Source: an uncultured Pseudodesulfovibrio sp.
GTDB lineage: Bacteria; Desulfobacterota; Desulfovibrionia; Desulfovibrionales; Desulfovibrionaceae
Direction of reading: 5' to 3'
DNA length: 64,000 nt
NCBI RefSeq assembly: GCF_963664965.1
Contig: NZ_OY761823.1
Span: 1,312,001-1,376,000, forward strand
Made by a program: the position numbers and the translations under genes. The notes under the pieces are model-generated. The model worked only from the letters and a program-made list of their open reading frames with translations, was not told the DNA's origin and made no database searches. Below, piece after piece: positions 16,821 through 25,309 of the stretch. Within the stretch, counting starts at the first letter, position 1. Each line of letters opens with the position of its first letter.

Positions 16821-17666
16821 TTATTTTGCCGCAATCAGGGCAGCCCCTATGGCTCCTGCAAATGGAGCGAAATGCGGGGCGGTGAGTTTGACGTTGAGGG
16901 CTTTGGAAAAGCAGTTGGCCAATTCCGCATTTCTCGCAGTGCCCCCGGTAAAGGCGATGTTCGGAACAAGGGGGATTCGTCCTGCGAGGCTGGTCAGGCG
17001 TTTTGCAATGGATACCACTATCCCCGCAGCCAGATCTTCACGGGAAGTGCCGGAGGCCGTGAGTCCGATCACTTCGGACTCGGCGAAAACCGCACACATG
17101 CTTGATATGGGAGCCGGGGTTCCCGACGAGGCAAGCACCCCGAATACATCGAGGTCGATTCCCAATGCCGTCGCCATGTTGGAAATGAACCGGCCTGTAC
17201 CGGCAGCGCATTTGTCGTTCATGAGAAAATCACGAACATTGCCATGGTCATCCAGCGCAATCAGCTTGGAATCCTGTCCGCCGATATCGAGCACTGTCAT
17301 GGCGTCAGGCACCAAGTGTTTTGCGCCAAGTGCATGACAGGATATTTCCGTTACCCGCTTGTCTGCGCCGGATGCCATGTTGCGTCCATATCCCGTGGCA
17401 ACTGTCCGACATATTTCTGCGGTGGTGGAGTCCAGCTGAGAGAGGGCGTCTTCCAAGGCTTCTTGCGCCGCCTTCTGGGGAGCCCAGCCCGTGCTCCTCT
17501 CGGCTACGGCGATAACTTCTTTGGAAGTACCATCGATAATGGCAGCCTTGGTCGCTGTCGATCCAATATCCAGTCCCGCGAAAAAAAGTGTGTTGCTGTC
17601 TTTGGGGGAATCGTCGGAAGAACCAACCGTTTTTTCCCCACCCATTGTCTCATGTATCGTTCGCAT
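16821..17666 (-). CDS. yjiL: ATP-dependent activator/reductase of the double-cubane protein (281 aa)
   Basis: This is a BadF/BadG/BcrA/HgdC-type ASKHA ATPase. The phosphate loops are AGLDIGSTATKAAIIDG and TVLDIGGQDSKL; the 4Fe-4S ligands are in NDKCAAGTGRF and SSMCAVFAESE. Dimers of these proteins pass one low-potential electron to their partner on ATP hydrolysis. It is followed, 43 nt later, by the dehydratase-like gene in the same transcript, and is probably its reductase. The ATG at 17666 is preceded by GGGAGG. Strict anaerobe metabolism fits. Confidence 0.88.
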   Translation of the reverse strand: MRTIHETMGGEKTVGSSDDSPKDSNTLFFAGLDIGSTATKAAIIDGTSKEVIAVAERSTGWAPQKAAQEALEDALSQLDSTTAEICRTVATGYGRNMASGADKRVTEISCHALGAKHLVPDAMTVLDIGGQDSKLIALDDHGNVRDFLMNDKCAAGTGRFISNMATALGIDLDVFGVLASSGTPAPISSMCAVFAESEVIGLTASGTSREDLAAGIVVSIAKRLTSLAGRIPLVPNIAFTGGTARNAELANCFSKALNVKLTAPHFAPFAGAIGAALIAAK

Positions 17667-17842
17667 CAAGCCTCCCTGTCTGGCGGTCAGCTTGCCTTAT
17701 ATCAAGACCGTCGATGTTTCCAATTGAAATTATCAATGCGACAAAGTGGCATCAGAGAGGGATGCAAGGGTGACAAGGCGAGAGGGTGGCTTGAGCAGTG
17801 CCCATTTGCCCGAGTGGGAGTTTGTTGGCGGGATTAAATCAA

Positions 17843-17879
17843 AACTGGTCCAAATTTGCGGTGCAAATTTGGACCAGTT
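17843..17879 (-). terminator. 17-bp perfect hairpin downstream of tRNA-Sec
   Basis: AACTGGTCCAAATTTGC and its exact complement enclose a 3-nt loop. On the minus strand it lies 50 nt after tRNA-Sec and is followed by TTGATTT, so it may end that transcript. The T-run is poor, so another function is possible. Confidence 0.55.
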
Positions 17880-17930
17880 CAGAAATTGAAATTTTGATAT
17901 TCAAGCTAAAAGCTTAAATTTGTGGGGGAT

Positions 17931-18024
17931 TGGCGGAAGCGTACAGGAGTCGAACCTGCCTACGACATCACTGCCGTACATTGGTTTTGAAGACCAAGCG
18001 CCACACCGGTGACGAGACGCTTCC
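17931..18024 (-). tRNA. selC: tRNA-Sec (selenocysteine, anticodon TCA)
   Basis: Acceptor GGAAGCG / CGCTTCC, an extended variable arm, anticodon loop CTTCAAA with TCA, T-loop TTCGACT, discriminator G and encoded CCA; 94 nt. The length and the TCA anticodon identify tRNA-Sec. It shows that this organism can read UGA as selenocysteine, which matters for the gene at 51219-51464. No selA or selB is nearby. Confidence 0.95.
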
Positions 18025-18280
18025 GTGGTGGAAGTACCCTTAGCAATTGGGGGGGGAAGCTGCAACCATTATGATTTTGGGCAGAGTTTGGCCCCTTGCC
18101 AGCTCTTGTCTCCTGATTTTTGCGATTTGAGTCCGGCAGGTCAAGAAGGCGAGGGCGGAGTTTCCTGTCTGTACTTTGCGCTGGGAGTTGCGTATTATCT
18201 CAAGAATACCGAAACAAGTCGCCGGGTGATCCCGGTTCTTTGCCTTTGTGGCCTGCAACCACACAGTATGGGAGTCTGAG

Positions 18281-18571
18281 ATGAAAAGAATGAGCCTGTT
18301 GTCGGCCCTTTTGGTCGGCATTGTTGCCCTGATCGCTTTTTCCGGAGTCGGTGGAGCCTCGAATATGGGGAATCTGGTGAACAAGGCCTGCTCGCCGTGT
18401 CATTCCACAAAGCGAATCTGCCTGAATGTCGGCGTCAAGAGCGAAAAGGCATGGGTGGCAACCGTCCAGCGCATGGTTGACGCGGGCGCTCCGCTTGGGG
18501 CGGACATGGTGGCTCCGGTCGCGTCCTATCTTGCCGGAATGGCTCCGGGAAGCGGGCCTGTCTGCGATTAG
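18281..18571 (+). CDS. Small periplasmic c-type cytochrome (96 aa)
   Basis: A signal peptide at 1-26 is followed by one heme-c motif CSPCH (C37, C40, H41). The remaining 55 residues are helical, and a Met at about 71 or 81 could be the other axial ligand. Two extra Cys residues occur at 47 and 95. This fits a small class I monoheme cytochrome of the periplasm. The start at 18281 has GGGAG upstream; an in-frame start at 18248 lacks a signal peptide. Its redox partner cannot be told from the neighbours. Confidence 0.85.
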   Translation: MKRMSLLSALLVGIVALIAFSGVGGASNMGNLVNKACSPCHSTKRICLNVGVKSEKAWVATVQRMVDAGAPLGADMVAPVASYLAGMAPGSGPVCD

Positions 18572-18618
18572 AGGCAGCAAAGGCGGTCTGAACGGCTGTC
18601 AAATCCTTTCCCTTTCGT

Positions 18619-19278
18619 ATGCGTAATCTTTGCGGCTTCATAGTCTTTGCCGCCATCCTTGCGGCTGGTCTCTGCCATGCCCAGACTGCGGATTATCATC
18701 TGGGGGTGGGGGCGCGTGTCAGTCCTGCATCCCCTCCTGAAGTTATTGATATGTCATGGGCGTCGGGGGAGTCATATGGCCCTGCCGCCGGGAAGAATAT
18801 TCAGGTATTCGTGCTCGCAGGTATGTTCGGCAGGCAGGGGCAGGGCGAAAGTCGTGAGTTGCCCGAGGCTGAACGTGTCGGGAATACGCGTATACTCATG
18901 TTTGAAGATGGACGCTGGCAGCCGCTCCGACCTGTGGGAATCCGTTACGGTCTTGAGCTTCCGTTCGCGATGCGAATGGCTCGGTTGCATGAAGGGGAAA
19001 CCATAGGCGTGGTCGTTGCCGAGGGCGCAAATGGTGATTATTTCTCAAAAGCGGCCGTAGCCATGAAAGCGGTGCCGTGTGAGTTTGTGGCCTGCGTACG
19101 GTTGAACCGCAATGCGGATGTTGTTCCTCCCGAGTTTTCGACGATGCGTGAAATAGACGTGTCGGACATCATCAAGGTAGAGAAAGGCACGATTTGGGGC
19201 GTGGAAGCCATGGCCGACAAGGGTAAATTTCTTGCGGATTATGTTTGGAATCAATTGCAGAAAAACAAGGATAGATAA
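18619..19278 (+). CDS. Secreted hypothetical protein (219 aa)
   Basis: Residues 1-21 are a signal peptide (CGFIVFAAILAAGLCHAQ). The mature part is mixed alpha/beta with two Cys residues close together at the middle (PCEFVAC), possibly a disulfide. No recognised domain. The gene begins 47 nt after the cytochrome gene and its stop abuts the next start, so it is likely to be in an operon with both neighbours. Confidence 0.7.
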   Translation: MRNLCGFIVFAAILAAGLCHAQTADYHLGVGARVSPASPPEVIDMSWASGESYGPAAGKNIQVFVLAGMFGRQGQGESRELPEAERVGNTRILMFEDGRWQPLRPVGIRYGLELPFAMRMARLHEGETIGVVVAEGANGDYFSKAAVAMKAVPCEFVACVRLNRNADVVPPEFSTMREIDVSDIIKVEKGTIWGVEAMADKGKFLADYVWNQLQKNKDR

Positions 19279-19575
19279 ATGGCACTGACATATGTTTCGG
19301 CGACTGTGATCGCCAAGGACGGCAAAGAGGAAGAATTGGAAAAGGCGCTTTCCGCCGTGATTGCCGATGTGCGCGCCGAAGACGGGTGCATTCGATATGA
19401 CCTGCACCGTTCCGATTATGGCAACGTCTTCCTGTTCTATGAAATCTGGGAGAGCGAAGCCCACCTTGCCGCGCACGGCAAAACTCCGCACATCAAGGCC
19501 ATGCAGGTCGCAACCGCCGATCTCGTGGCAGCGCCTTCCGAGGTCAATATCTGGCGGGCGGTGGACGTGAAGTAA
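19279..19575 (+). CDS. Antibiotic-biosynthesis-monooxygenase (ABM) fold protein (98 aa)
   Basis: A small ferredoxin-like alpha/beta protein with the ABM pattern: YVSATVIAKDGKEEELEKAL, EDGCIRYDLHRS, FLFYEIWESEAHLAAHGKTPHIKAM. Members include putative quinol monooxygenases such as YgiN, though most are uncharacterised. The ATG follows the previous stop directly, with AAGGA inside that gene, so translation is coupled. The cytoplasmic location inferred for this protein contrasts with the secreted neighbour. Confidence 0.88.
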   Translation: MALTYVSATVIAKDGKEEELEKALSAVIADVRAEDGCIRYDLHRSDYGNVFLFYEIWESEAHLAAHGKTPHIKAMQVATADLVAAPSEVNIWRAVDVK

Positions 19576-19626
19576 CAAGCGCGTTTTTCAGTGCTGCAAA
19601 GGATCGGTCTGCGGGAAGTCGTCAGG

Positions 19627-20112
19627 CTATTTGATATGTATTATTCCGGTTAGTTGCCAAAGGAAAAATGAAAGGGAAGCATACGTGGACAGGATAAACG
19701 GCAGGGTGAAAACATAAAGTTCATGCCGCCAGGTCAAACGTATCTCCTGAAGTCGGGGGTCGTTGTTTCTTCCGTATTTTCCGAGGCAGAAAATCAATAT
19801 GAACAAACTGTTCCAAATGATTTTGGTGGGAAAAAGTTTTTTCCATATTTCTGGATAAGTGTTTTTTACATAGGCACTGTCCAGGTCTTTGCCGAGTGTG
19901 CATAGGATGAGGATTTGTAATATTATTACCCCAGCCATGCCGCCATACCACAACCACATGCCCAAGCTGATGACTTCGCCTGACGACATTCCTCTTTCGC
20001 TGAAGAGGCAATATGCGAAAAGTAGCGTAAGTCCTACAGCCAGCATCCAGCTGGCAATATGCCAGAACTTGACGAAGAGTTTTCTTAATTCAAAGACGTG
20101 TTCGTAATTCAT
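19627..20112 (-). CDS. Four-helix membrane protein (161 aa)
   Basis: Membrane helices are visible at about 17-37 (ASWMLAVGLTLLFAYCLF), 50-72 (MWLWYGGMAGVIILQILIL), 95-112 and 133-155. No known family. I took the ATG at 20112 with AAGGG upstream rather than the start at 20157. It is transcribed towards the ABM gene with 50 nt between the stops. Confidence 0.65.
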   Translation of the reverse strand: MNYEHVFELRKLFVKFWHIASWMLAVGLTLLFAYCLFSERGMSSGEVISLGMWLWYGGMAGVIILQILILCTLGKDLDSAYVKNTYPEIWKKLFPTKIIWNSLFILIFCLGKYGRNNDPRLQEIRLTWRHELYVFTLPFILSTYASLSFFLWQLTGIIHIK

Positions 20113-20229
20113 GGTAACGCCCTTTGGATGAGAGTCCATGCTCTTGAGCGCTATCATTCGTCATGTATTCATGCAACTCCGTTTCGTGCTTGTGATTATG
20201 AGCGTGTTCTGGGTTGTGGCCGCGGCCGA

Positions 20230-20940
20230 TTAGTCTTCGAGTAAATAATCAATCGTCGTCACGACGCGCACTCGCTTGACTTCCGGGGTGAAGCGGTCGC
20301 GGTCCTGAAGGCTGAAGTAGCCCTGTGTCGCCCTGCGGATGGCTCCGACATGGGAGCCGGAATCTTCGGCGAATTGCTTGGCCGCGCTTCGTGCGTTGCG
20401 GGTGGCTTCGGCGATCATTTCCGGCTTGATTTCGTTGAGTCCGGTGAAGGCGAAGGTCGGGCGGAATTCGTAGTTCTGCACCAGCATGACCCCACGGGAT
20501 ACGAGGTCTCCGGCCTTGGACATGGCCTTTTTCACGGTGGCGATATCGCCGGAGCGGACTGTGAGCACGGCCTGTGCGCGATACCGCTGGAGCGGTCGCT
20601 GGTTGGGGTTCATGGCCTGCATGTCGTCGATTCGCGGTGCGGTGTCCATGACTTCGGCGTCGCCGAGGCCCTGTTCCTTGAGGAAGGCCATGATTTCGGT
20701 CCGGGATTTCCGGATGGCCGTGTCCACCTCAGGGAGCGTGTTGGCTGCGGCGCTGAAGCTGATGGGCCACATGGCCAGGTTGGCCGGGACTTCGCGTTCG
20801 GCCAGTCCCTTGACGGTTACGTACCGGTCCATGGCCTTGAAGTTGACGAGAGCGTTGCCGAGTACGAAGCAGCCTGCGACGATGCCTGCGGCAATGAACA
20901 GGCCGAGAAAGAAGTTGTGTGCGCCGTTTTTGTTTTCCAT
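20230..20940 (-). CDS. SIMPL-domain (DUF541) protein (236 aa)
   Basis: An N-terminal signal anchor at 9-30 (FFLGLFIAAGIVAGCFVLG) is followed by the SIMPL domain: RYVTVKGLAEREVPANLAMWPISFSA, then RYRAQAVLTVRSGDIATVKKA and a final helix with ATRNARSAAKQFAEDSG. Such proteins sit in the periplasm; a few bind or interact with kinase-linked partners, but for most the role is unknown. The gene stands alone, downstream of nothing it overlaps. Confidence 0.9.
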   Translation of the reverse strand: MENKNGAHNFFLGLFIAAGIVAGCFVLGNALVNFKAMDRYVTVKGLAEREVPANLAMWPISFSAAANTLPEVDTAIRKSRTEIMAFLKEQGLGDAEVMDTAPRIDDMQAMNPNQRPLQRYRAQAVLTVRSGDIATVKKAMSKAGDLVSRGVMLVQNYEFRPTFAFTGLNEIKPEMIAEATRNARSAAKQFAEDSGSHVGAIRRATQGYFSLQDRDRFTPEVKRVRVVTTIDYLLED

Positions 20941-21055
20941 GGGTATTCCTGCCAGTGTTGTATGTGAATTGAGCGAAACAAGCCTACGCCATGGTGTCTG
21001 GCGTGGTCAATGGCGGTGATTCGATTCGGGTTTCTGGGTGCGGGGCGAAACAAAC

Positions 21056-21087
21056 AAAAAGAGGCAATCGAAATTTTCGATTGCCTC
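21056..21087 (-). terminator. Terminator after tRNA-Glu (first copy)
   Basis: On the minus strand a 13-bp stem (GAGGCAATCGAAA type, almost no loop) is followed by TTTTTGTTTG, 12 nt after tRNA-Glu. Confidence 0.9.
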
Positions 21088-21098
21088 TATTCTATGCA

Positions 21099-21176
21099 TG
21101 GCGTCCCCAAGGGGATTTGAACCCCTGTTAACGGCGTGAAAGGCCGCCGTCCTGGACCAGACTAGACGATGGGGAC
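21099..21176 (-). tRNA. tRNA-Glu (anticodon TTC), copy 1
   Basis: Acceptor GTCCCCA / TGGGGAC, anticodon loop CTTTCAC with TTC, T-loop TTCAAAT, discriminator G and encoded CCA. Length is 78 nt. It is identical to the copy at 25310-25387. Confidence 0.95.
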
Positions 21177-21883
21177 GCATGATGCGACAGGCTTTTCGGC
21201 AGGTTGTCTGGAACCTCTTGGTGCCGGTTTGCCCCGTCTGGAGAAGCGTGTTTTACACATTTTTCTGCACGGGGCAAGTCTTTTTTCAGGGGGATGTCAT
21301 TTTTTCTACTTTCCTTGTCGGGATTGGAAATATCCGGCGTGAAGGAGTGGGGCTTCCTGCGAGGAAAATGCGACAATTCAGCGTCTTGATTCAAGAGGGT
21401 TTTGTCGTTTTTATGAGTATGAAAAATTGAAGCAGTATTCGGCATTAAAACCTGTAATTTTATCTAAAAATAACTTTTTTTGACATGGCGACAATATTGT
21501 CGTATGCTGCAATCAATCGAATTTATTTGGTTAACCCTCAATGTTGATTTCAAAAAGATGCATTGAGGGTGGGTTTTGGTGCAGTAGATAATGGTTTGTT
21601 GCATCGTTATTTCGATATAACACTGTTTTTTTGTAGTCATTAATTACTGTACAATTTGAAAAGTAGTATGATTGATCGTTTTACAATAAGTACCATGCCT
21701 TTGCCCACAGAGTGGCATATCCGATCTGAAAATTCACCTATTCACGGTGTTCCCCGGATAACTATCCCCTGCGGTCTGCGTGACCGTGTTCCCGTACCCT
21801 AGCTCTTCTTTTTTTCATAACTGTATAGGTGACCTCTTCGTCTTGGATGAAGGGGGTCTGTTGTCACATATATCGGAGAGATC
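21177..21883. other. 707-bp region upstream of proV with promoter and long leader
   Basis: No gene is visible; the short frames lack ribosome sites. The region holds a strong sigma-70 promoter with a palindrome in its spacer (21480-21508), a hairpin CCCTCAATG / CATTGAGGG at 21535-21569, and a second pairing CACGGT (21743-21748) with ACCGTG (21783-21788) followed by a T-run. The proV start is about 370 nt from the promoter, so the transcript may have a long leader. Confidence 0.6.
21480..21508 (+). promoter_or_regulatory. Sigma-70 promoter with a palindromic operator in its spacer
   Basis: The -35 TTGACA (21480-21485) and -10 TATGCT (21503-21508) are 17 bp apart. The spacer carries the perfect 14-bp palindrome CGACAATATTGTCG (21489-21502). 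A protein bound there would exclude RNA polymerase. It lies upstream of proVWX on the same strand. That it drives this operon is inferred. Confidence 0.7.
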
Positions 21884-23104
21884 ATGGGAACTATCCGCGT
21901 AGAGAATTTGTATAAAATATTTGGAAATAAACCCCAAAAGGCTTTGGGGATGCTCAAGTCGGGCCACGACAAGAAGTCCGTTCTTGAGGAAACCGGGATG
22001 ACCGTTGGTGTGGACGATGCGTCCTTCACCATCGAGACCGGTGAGATATTCGTTATCATGGGATTGTCCGGGTCCGGCAAATCCACCATCGTCCGCATGC
22101 TCAATCGTCTTATTGAGCCGACGTCAGGCCGCGTCCTTGTGGACGGGCAGGATATTACGGCCATGAGTAATGAAGAGCTGTTTACCTTCCGGCTCCATAA
22201 TATGAGCATGGTTTTCCAGTCGTTCGCACTCATGCCGCACCAAACCGTTCTGGATAATGCCGCTTTCGGTTTGGAGTTGGCTGGCGTGGAAAAAAAGAAG
22301 CGCCACAAGCGTGCGCGGGAGGCTCTGGAGCAGGTTGGATTAACCGGCTGGGAAGACCAATATCCCGATCAACTGAGCGGTGGAATGCAGCAGCGTGTCG
22401 GTTTGGCGCGCGGCTTGGCGGTCGATCCTGAAATCCTGCTCATGGACGAGGCGTTTTCAGCTCTTGATCCGTTGATTCGCACCGAAATGCAGGATGAGCT
22501 GCTTAAGTTACAGGATGAGCATCAGCGCACCATCGTTTTTATTTCCCATGACCTCGACGAGGCGCTCCGCATCGGTGACCGGATCGCCATCATGGAGGGC
22601 GGCAAGGTCGTTCAGGTGGGGACGCCGGACGACATTCTGCAAAATCCCGCCAATGACTATGTCCGTGCGTTCTTCCGCGGTGTCGACCCAACCAACGTCA
22701 TCAGCGCCGGAGATATCGTCAAGGATACGCATCCGACCATCATCCTCACCAAGAAAGGGAGCATGCGTGCGGCCCATGAGATTCTCAGCGGCAGCGAGCG
22801 GGAGCACGGATATGTGCTTGACGCGCATCGTCATCTCGTCGGTGTGGTGTCATCCGAAGGTATTCAGGCCGCATTGGAAGCCGGGTTGAGCGAACTGTCG
22901 TTGCGCGAGGTCCTGCTACCGGAGTTTGAATCCGTGTCATTGGATGATTCCATGCAGGATATCCTGCCTCTGGTCGCGTCGAGCCTGTGGCCCGTGCCGG
23001 TGGTTGACGCCAACGGGGTTTACAAGGGTGTTGTTTCCAAGAGCCGTTTTTTGAGGACCCTGCACAAGGCAGAGGACGTTATTCAGGATGAAGGGGGCGA
23101 ATAG
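21884..23104 (+). CDS. proV: Glycine betaine/proline ABC importer, ATP-binding protein (406 aa)
   Basis: The ATPase domain has Walker A GLSGSGKST (about residues 61-69), the signature LSGGMQQR, Walker B ILLMDEAF and the H-loop FISHDLDEA. The region after residue 280 is a CBS-type regulatory domain (MRAAHEILSGSEREHGYVLDAHRHLVGVV, and a second copy ending in GVVSKSRFLRTL), as in ProV/OpuAA, where CBS domains sense ionic strength. It provides energy for import of the osmoprotectant. The permease gene starts 2 nt after its stop. ATG at 21884 has a GGAGAG ribosome site. Confidence 0.95.
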   Translation: MGTIRVENLYKIFGNKPQKALGMLKSGHDKKSVLEETGMTVGVDDASFTIETGEIFVIMGLSGSGKSTIVRMLNRLIEPTSGRVLVDGQDITAMSNEELFTFRLHNMSMVFQSFALMPHQTVLDNAAFGLELAGVEKKKRHKRAREALEQVGLTGWEDQYPDQLSGGMQQRVGLARGLAVDPEILLMDEAFSALDPLIRTEMQDELLKLQDEHQRTIVFISHDLDEALRIGDRIAIMEGGKVVQVGTPDDILQNPANDYVRAFFRGVDPTNVISAGDIVKDTHPTIILTKKGSMRAAHEILSGSEREHGYVLDAHRHLVGVVSSEGIQAALEAGLSELSLREVLLPEFESVSLDDSMQDILPLVASSLWPVPVVDANGVYKGVVSKSRFLRTLHKAEDVIQDEGGE

Positions 23105-23106
23105 CC

Positions 23107-23934
23107 ATGTTTGAAGAAGCACTTATACCTCTTGATCAGTGGGTGTCGGCCTTTGTTGACTTGCTGGTTGATGATTACAGAGACGTTTTCCAGATGTTGA
23201 AATGGCCTGTGGAGCAGATGCTCAACGGGTTCGAGCAGGGGCTTACCAGTCTGCACCCGCTGATTGTCATCACCGTCATCGCCGTTGCGGCGTTGAAGTT
23301 CTCCGGGAAGCGGCTCGCTGTGTTCAGCTATCTCGCCATGCTCCTGATCGGTTTTTTGGGGTTGTGGGAGGACGCCATGATCACCTTGGCCATGGTCTTG
23401 TCCTCGGTGGTCATCTGTACGCTGCTCGGCATTCCGCTTGGCATCATGGCCGGACGCAGCGACAAGTTCGAGGCGGCGTTCAGGCCCGTGCTGGATGCCA
23501 TGCAGACCACCCCGGCGTTCGTGTATCTGGTCCCCATTGTCATGCTCTTTTCCGTGGGTAACGTGGCGGGTGTCCTTGCGACGATCATTTTTGCCCTGCC
23601 GCCCATCATCCGGTTGACGAGTCTGGGAATCAGGCAGGTCCACCCCGAGCTGGTCGAAGCGGCACAGGCTTTCGGTGCCAACCGCTTGCAGGTGCTGGTC
23701 AAGGTGCAGATTCCTCTGGCCCTGCCGACGATTCTGGCCGGATTGAACCAGACCATCATGATGGCGCTTTCCATGGTTGTCATTGCCGCGCTCATCGGTG
23801 CGGGCGGTCTTGGTTCCCCTGTCATTCTCGGTCTGAACACGCTTGATATCGGCCGTGCGGTTGTCGGCGGTGTGGGTATCGTGCTCATGGCCATCGTTCT
23901 CGACCGCATCACGCAATCAATGGCTCAAAAATAG
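23107..23934 (+). CDS. proW: Glycine betaine/proline ABC importer, permease (275 aa)
   Basis: About six membrane helices in the BPD_transp_1 fold. The EAA loop is at VEAAQAFGANRLQVLVKVQIPLALP, which contacts the ATPase. The N-terminal soluble lead (FEEALIPLDQWVSAFVDLLVDDYRDVFQML) is typical of ProW. The ATG follows proV by 2 nt. It is the only permease of the operon, so a homodimer is expected. Substrate class comes from the proV and proX neighbours. Confidence 0.95.
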   Translation: MFEEALIPLDQWVSAFVDLLVDDYRDVFQMLKWPVEQMLNGFEQGLTSLHPLIVITVIAVAALKFSGKRLAVFSYLAMLLIGFLGLWEDAMITLAMVLSSVVICTLLGIPLGIMAGRSDKFEAAFRPVLDAMQTTPAFVYLVPIVMLFSVGNVAGVLATIIFALPPIIRLTSLGIRQVHPELVEAAQAFGANRLQVLVKVQIPLALPTILAGLNQTIMMALSMVVIAALIGAGGLGSPVILGLNTLDIGRAVVGGVGIVLMAIVLDRITQSMAQK

Positions 23935-23963
23935 TAATAAAATATAGAATCTGAGGAGGTTCC

Positions 23964-24968
23964 ATGAAACTGATGAAGTTGACGCTCGCCGCAATCTGTG
24001 CGGTTCTGATCGCGTCCTCCGCTCTGGCTATGGATATGAAACCGGGCAAGGGCGTGACCCTGAAGCCTGCACGCGCTACCTGGAATACCGGCTTTTTCCA
24101 GGAAGCTCTGGTCCGCCGGGGACTGGAAGAACTGGGCTACACCGTGAAGAAGCCCAAGGATCTGCAAAACCCCATCGCCTACAAGTCCATTTATCTTGGC
24201 GACATCGACTACTGGTGCAACGGCAACTTCCCGCTGCATGATGCCCAGCTGCCCAAGAACTTCGAAAAGCGGGGCGTGATTCTCGATCCGATCATCAAGG
24301 CTGGCGGCATGCAGGGGTACCTCGTGTCCAAGAAGGAAGTCGAAAAGTTCGGCATCAAGTCCCTTGATGATTTCAAGCGTCCCGAAGTCAAGAAGGCGTT
24401 TGACCTGAACGGCGACGGCAAGGCCGATCTCACTGCCTGCCCTCCGGGCTGGGGTTGTGAAAAGGTTATCGCCAGACATATGGAAGTGTATGACCTTGCC
24501 GATCACATCAAGCCGATCAAGGCCTCTTATGAAGCAGGCATGGCATCCGCTCTCGGAGCCTACAAATCCGGCAAGCCGATCTTCTTCTATACCTGGACCC
24601 CCAACTGGACAGTATTCAAGGTCAAACCGGGCAAGGACGTGATGTGGATCAACGTACCTGCCGAGGGTGACACCGAAGCTGCTGTCTCCGGCATCGAAGG
24701 CGCGGTCTCCGATCCCCTGCGTCCCGGTTTCGTGGTGTATGACATCACCGTCGTGGCCAACAAGAAGTTCCTTGAGAAGAACACGGCAGCCGCTGCCTTC
24801 CTGAAGAGCTTCAGGCTTACCATCGGCGACGTCAGCGCCCAGAACACCCGCATGAATGCAGGTGAAAAGTCCGACAAGGACATCGCCAAGCATGTGGACG
24901 AATGGATCGCCAAGCATCAGGACAAGTGGAACGGCTGGCTCGACGCAGCCCGCAAGGCCGCCAAGTAG
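23964..24968 (+). CDS. proX: Glycine betaine-type periplasmic binding protein (334 aa)
   Basis: Signal peptide at 1-22 (LTLAAICAVLIASSALA), then an OpuAC-type type II binding fold: KPARATWNTGFFQEALVRRGLEELGY, GDIDYWCNGNFPLHDAQL, and YTWTPNWTVFKVKPGKDVMW. The aromatic residues Trp and Tyr in these segments are of the kind that make the cage for quaternary amines. It captures the osmoprotectant for ProVW. An AGGAGG ribosome site precedes the ATG; a terminator follows at 24992. Confidence 0.93.
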   Translation: MKLMKLTLAAICAVLIASSALAMDMKPGKGVTLKPARATWNTGFFQEALVRRGLEELGYTVKKPKDLQNPIAYKSIYLGDIDYWCNGNFPLHDAQLPKNFEKRGVILDPIIKAGGMQGYLVSKKEVEKFGIKSLDDFKRPEVKKAFDLNGDGKADLTACPPGWGCEKVIARHMEVYDLADHIKPIKASYEAGMASALGAYKSGKPIFFYTWTPNWTVFKVKPGKDVMWINVPAEGDTEAAVSGIEGAVSDPLRPGFVVYDITVVANKKFLEKNTAAAAFLKSFRLTIGDVSAQNTRMNAGEKSDKDIAKHVDEWIAKHQDKWNGWLDAARKAAK

Positions 24969-24991
24969 CGCCTTTCCATTCTCGAATAGAT

Positions 24992-25026
24992 AAGCCCCGG
25001 TGACGGATGTCGCCGGGGCTTTTTTT
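24992..25026 (+). terminator. Terminator of the proVWX operon
   Basis: GC-rich stem AAGCCCCGG with a TGACGGATGTCG apical part and a run of seven T; 24 nt after proX. Confidence 0.92.
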
Positions 25027-25203
25027 CGTGGTCGGACCGGAAATGAATAATGGTGAAAGCTTGTTTCCAGTGAGCAGGTGGTTCAGTTGATGCGTGCACC
25101 ACGTCGAATGCAGTAGGGTGAACTGTGTGGCTCAGAGAGGGAGAGGGGGACGCTCAGATAGATGGTAAGGCCTTTTGTTACGTTGGAGTAGGGCGTTGCT
25201 GCT

Positions 25204-25243
25204 TGAAAAAAAAGAAATCCCGGAAACGCGAATCTCCGGGATG
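25204..25243 (-). terminator. Second terminator of the tRNA-Glu/Gln transcript
   Basis: On the minus strand the stem ATCCCGGA / TCCGGGAT is followed by TTTCTTTTTTTT. Confidence 0.85.
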
Positions 25244-25266
25244 CTCCTTGTGTCTTCAACACCAAC

Positions 25267-25300
25267 AAAAAACGGGTTACATCTTTACGATGTAACCCGT
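25267..25300 (-). terminator. Terminator after tRNA-Glu (second copy)
   Basis: On the minus strand the stem ACGGGTTACAT / ATGTAACCCGT with a 7-nt loop is followed by TTTTTTG, 10 nt behind tRNA-Glu. Confidence 0.9.
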
Positions 25301-25309
25301 GGATTTTCG

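Noticed and set aside
23083..23916. 277-codon minus-strand frame over proW
   Set aside because: Antisense shadow; proW has a clear family match.
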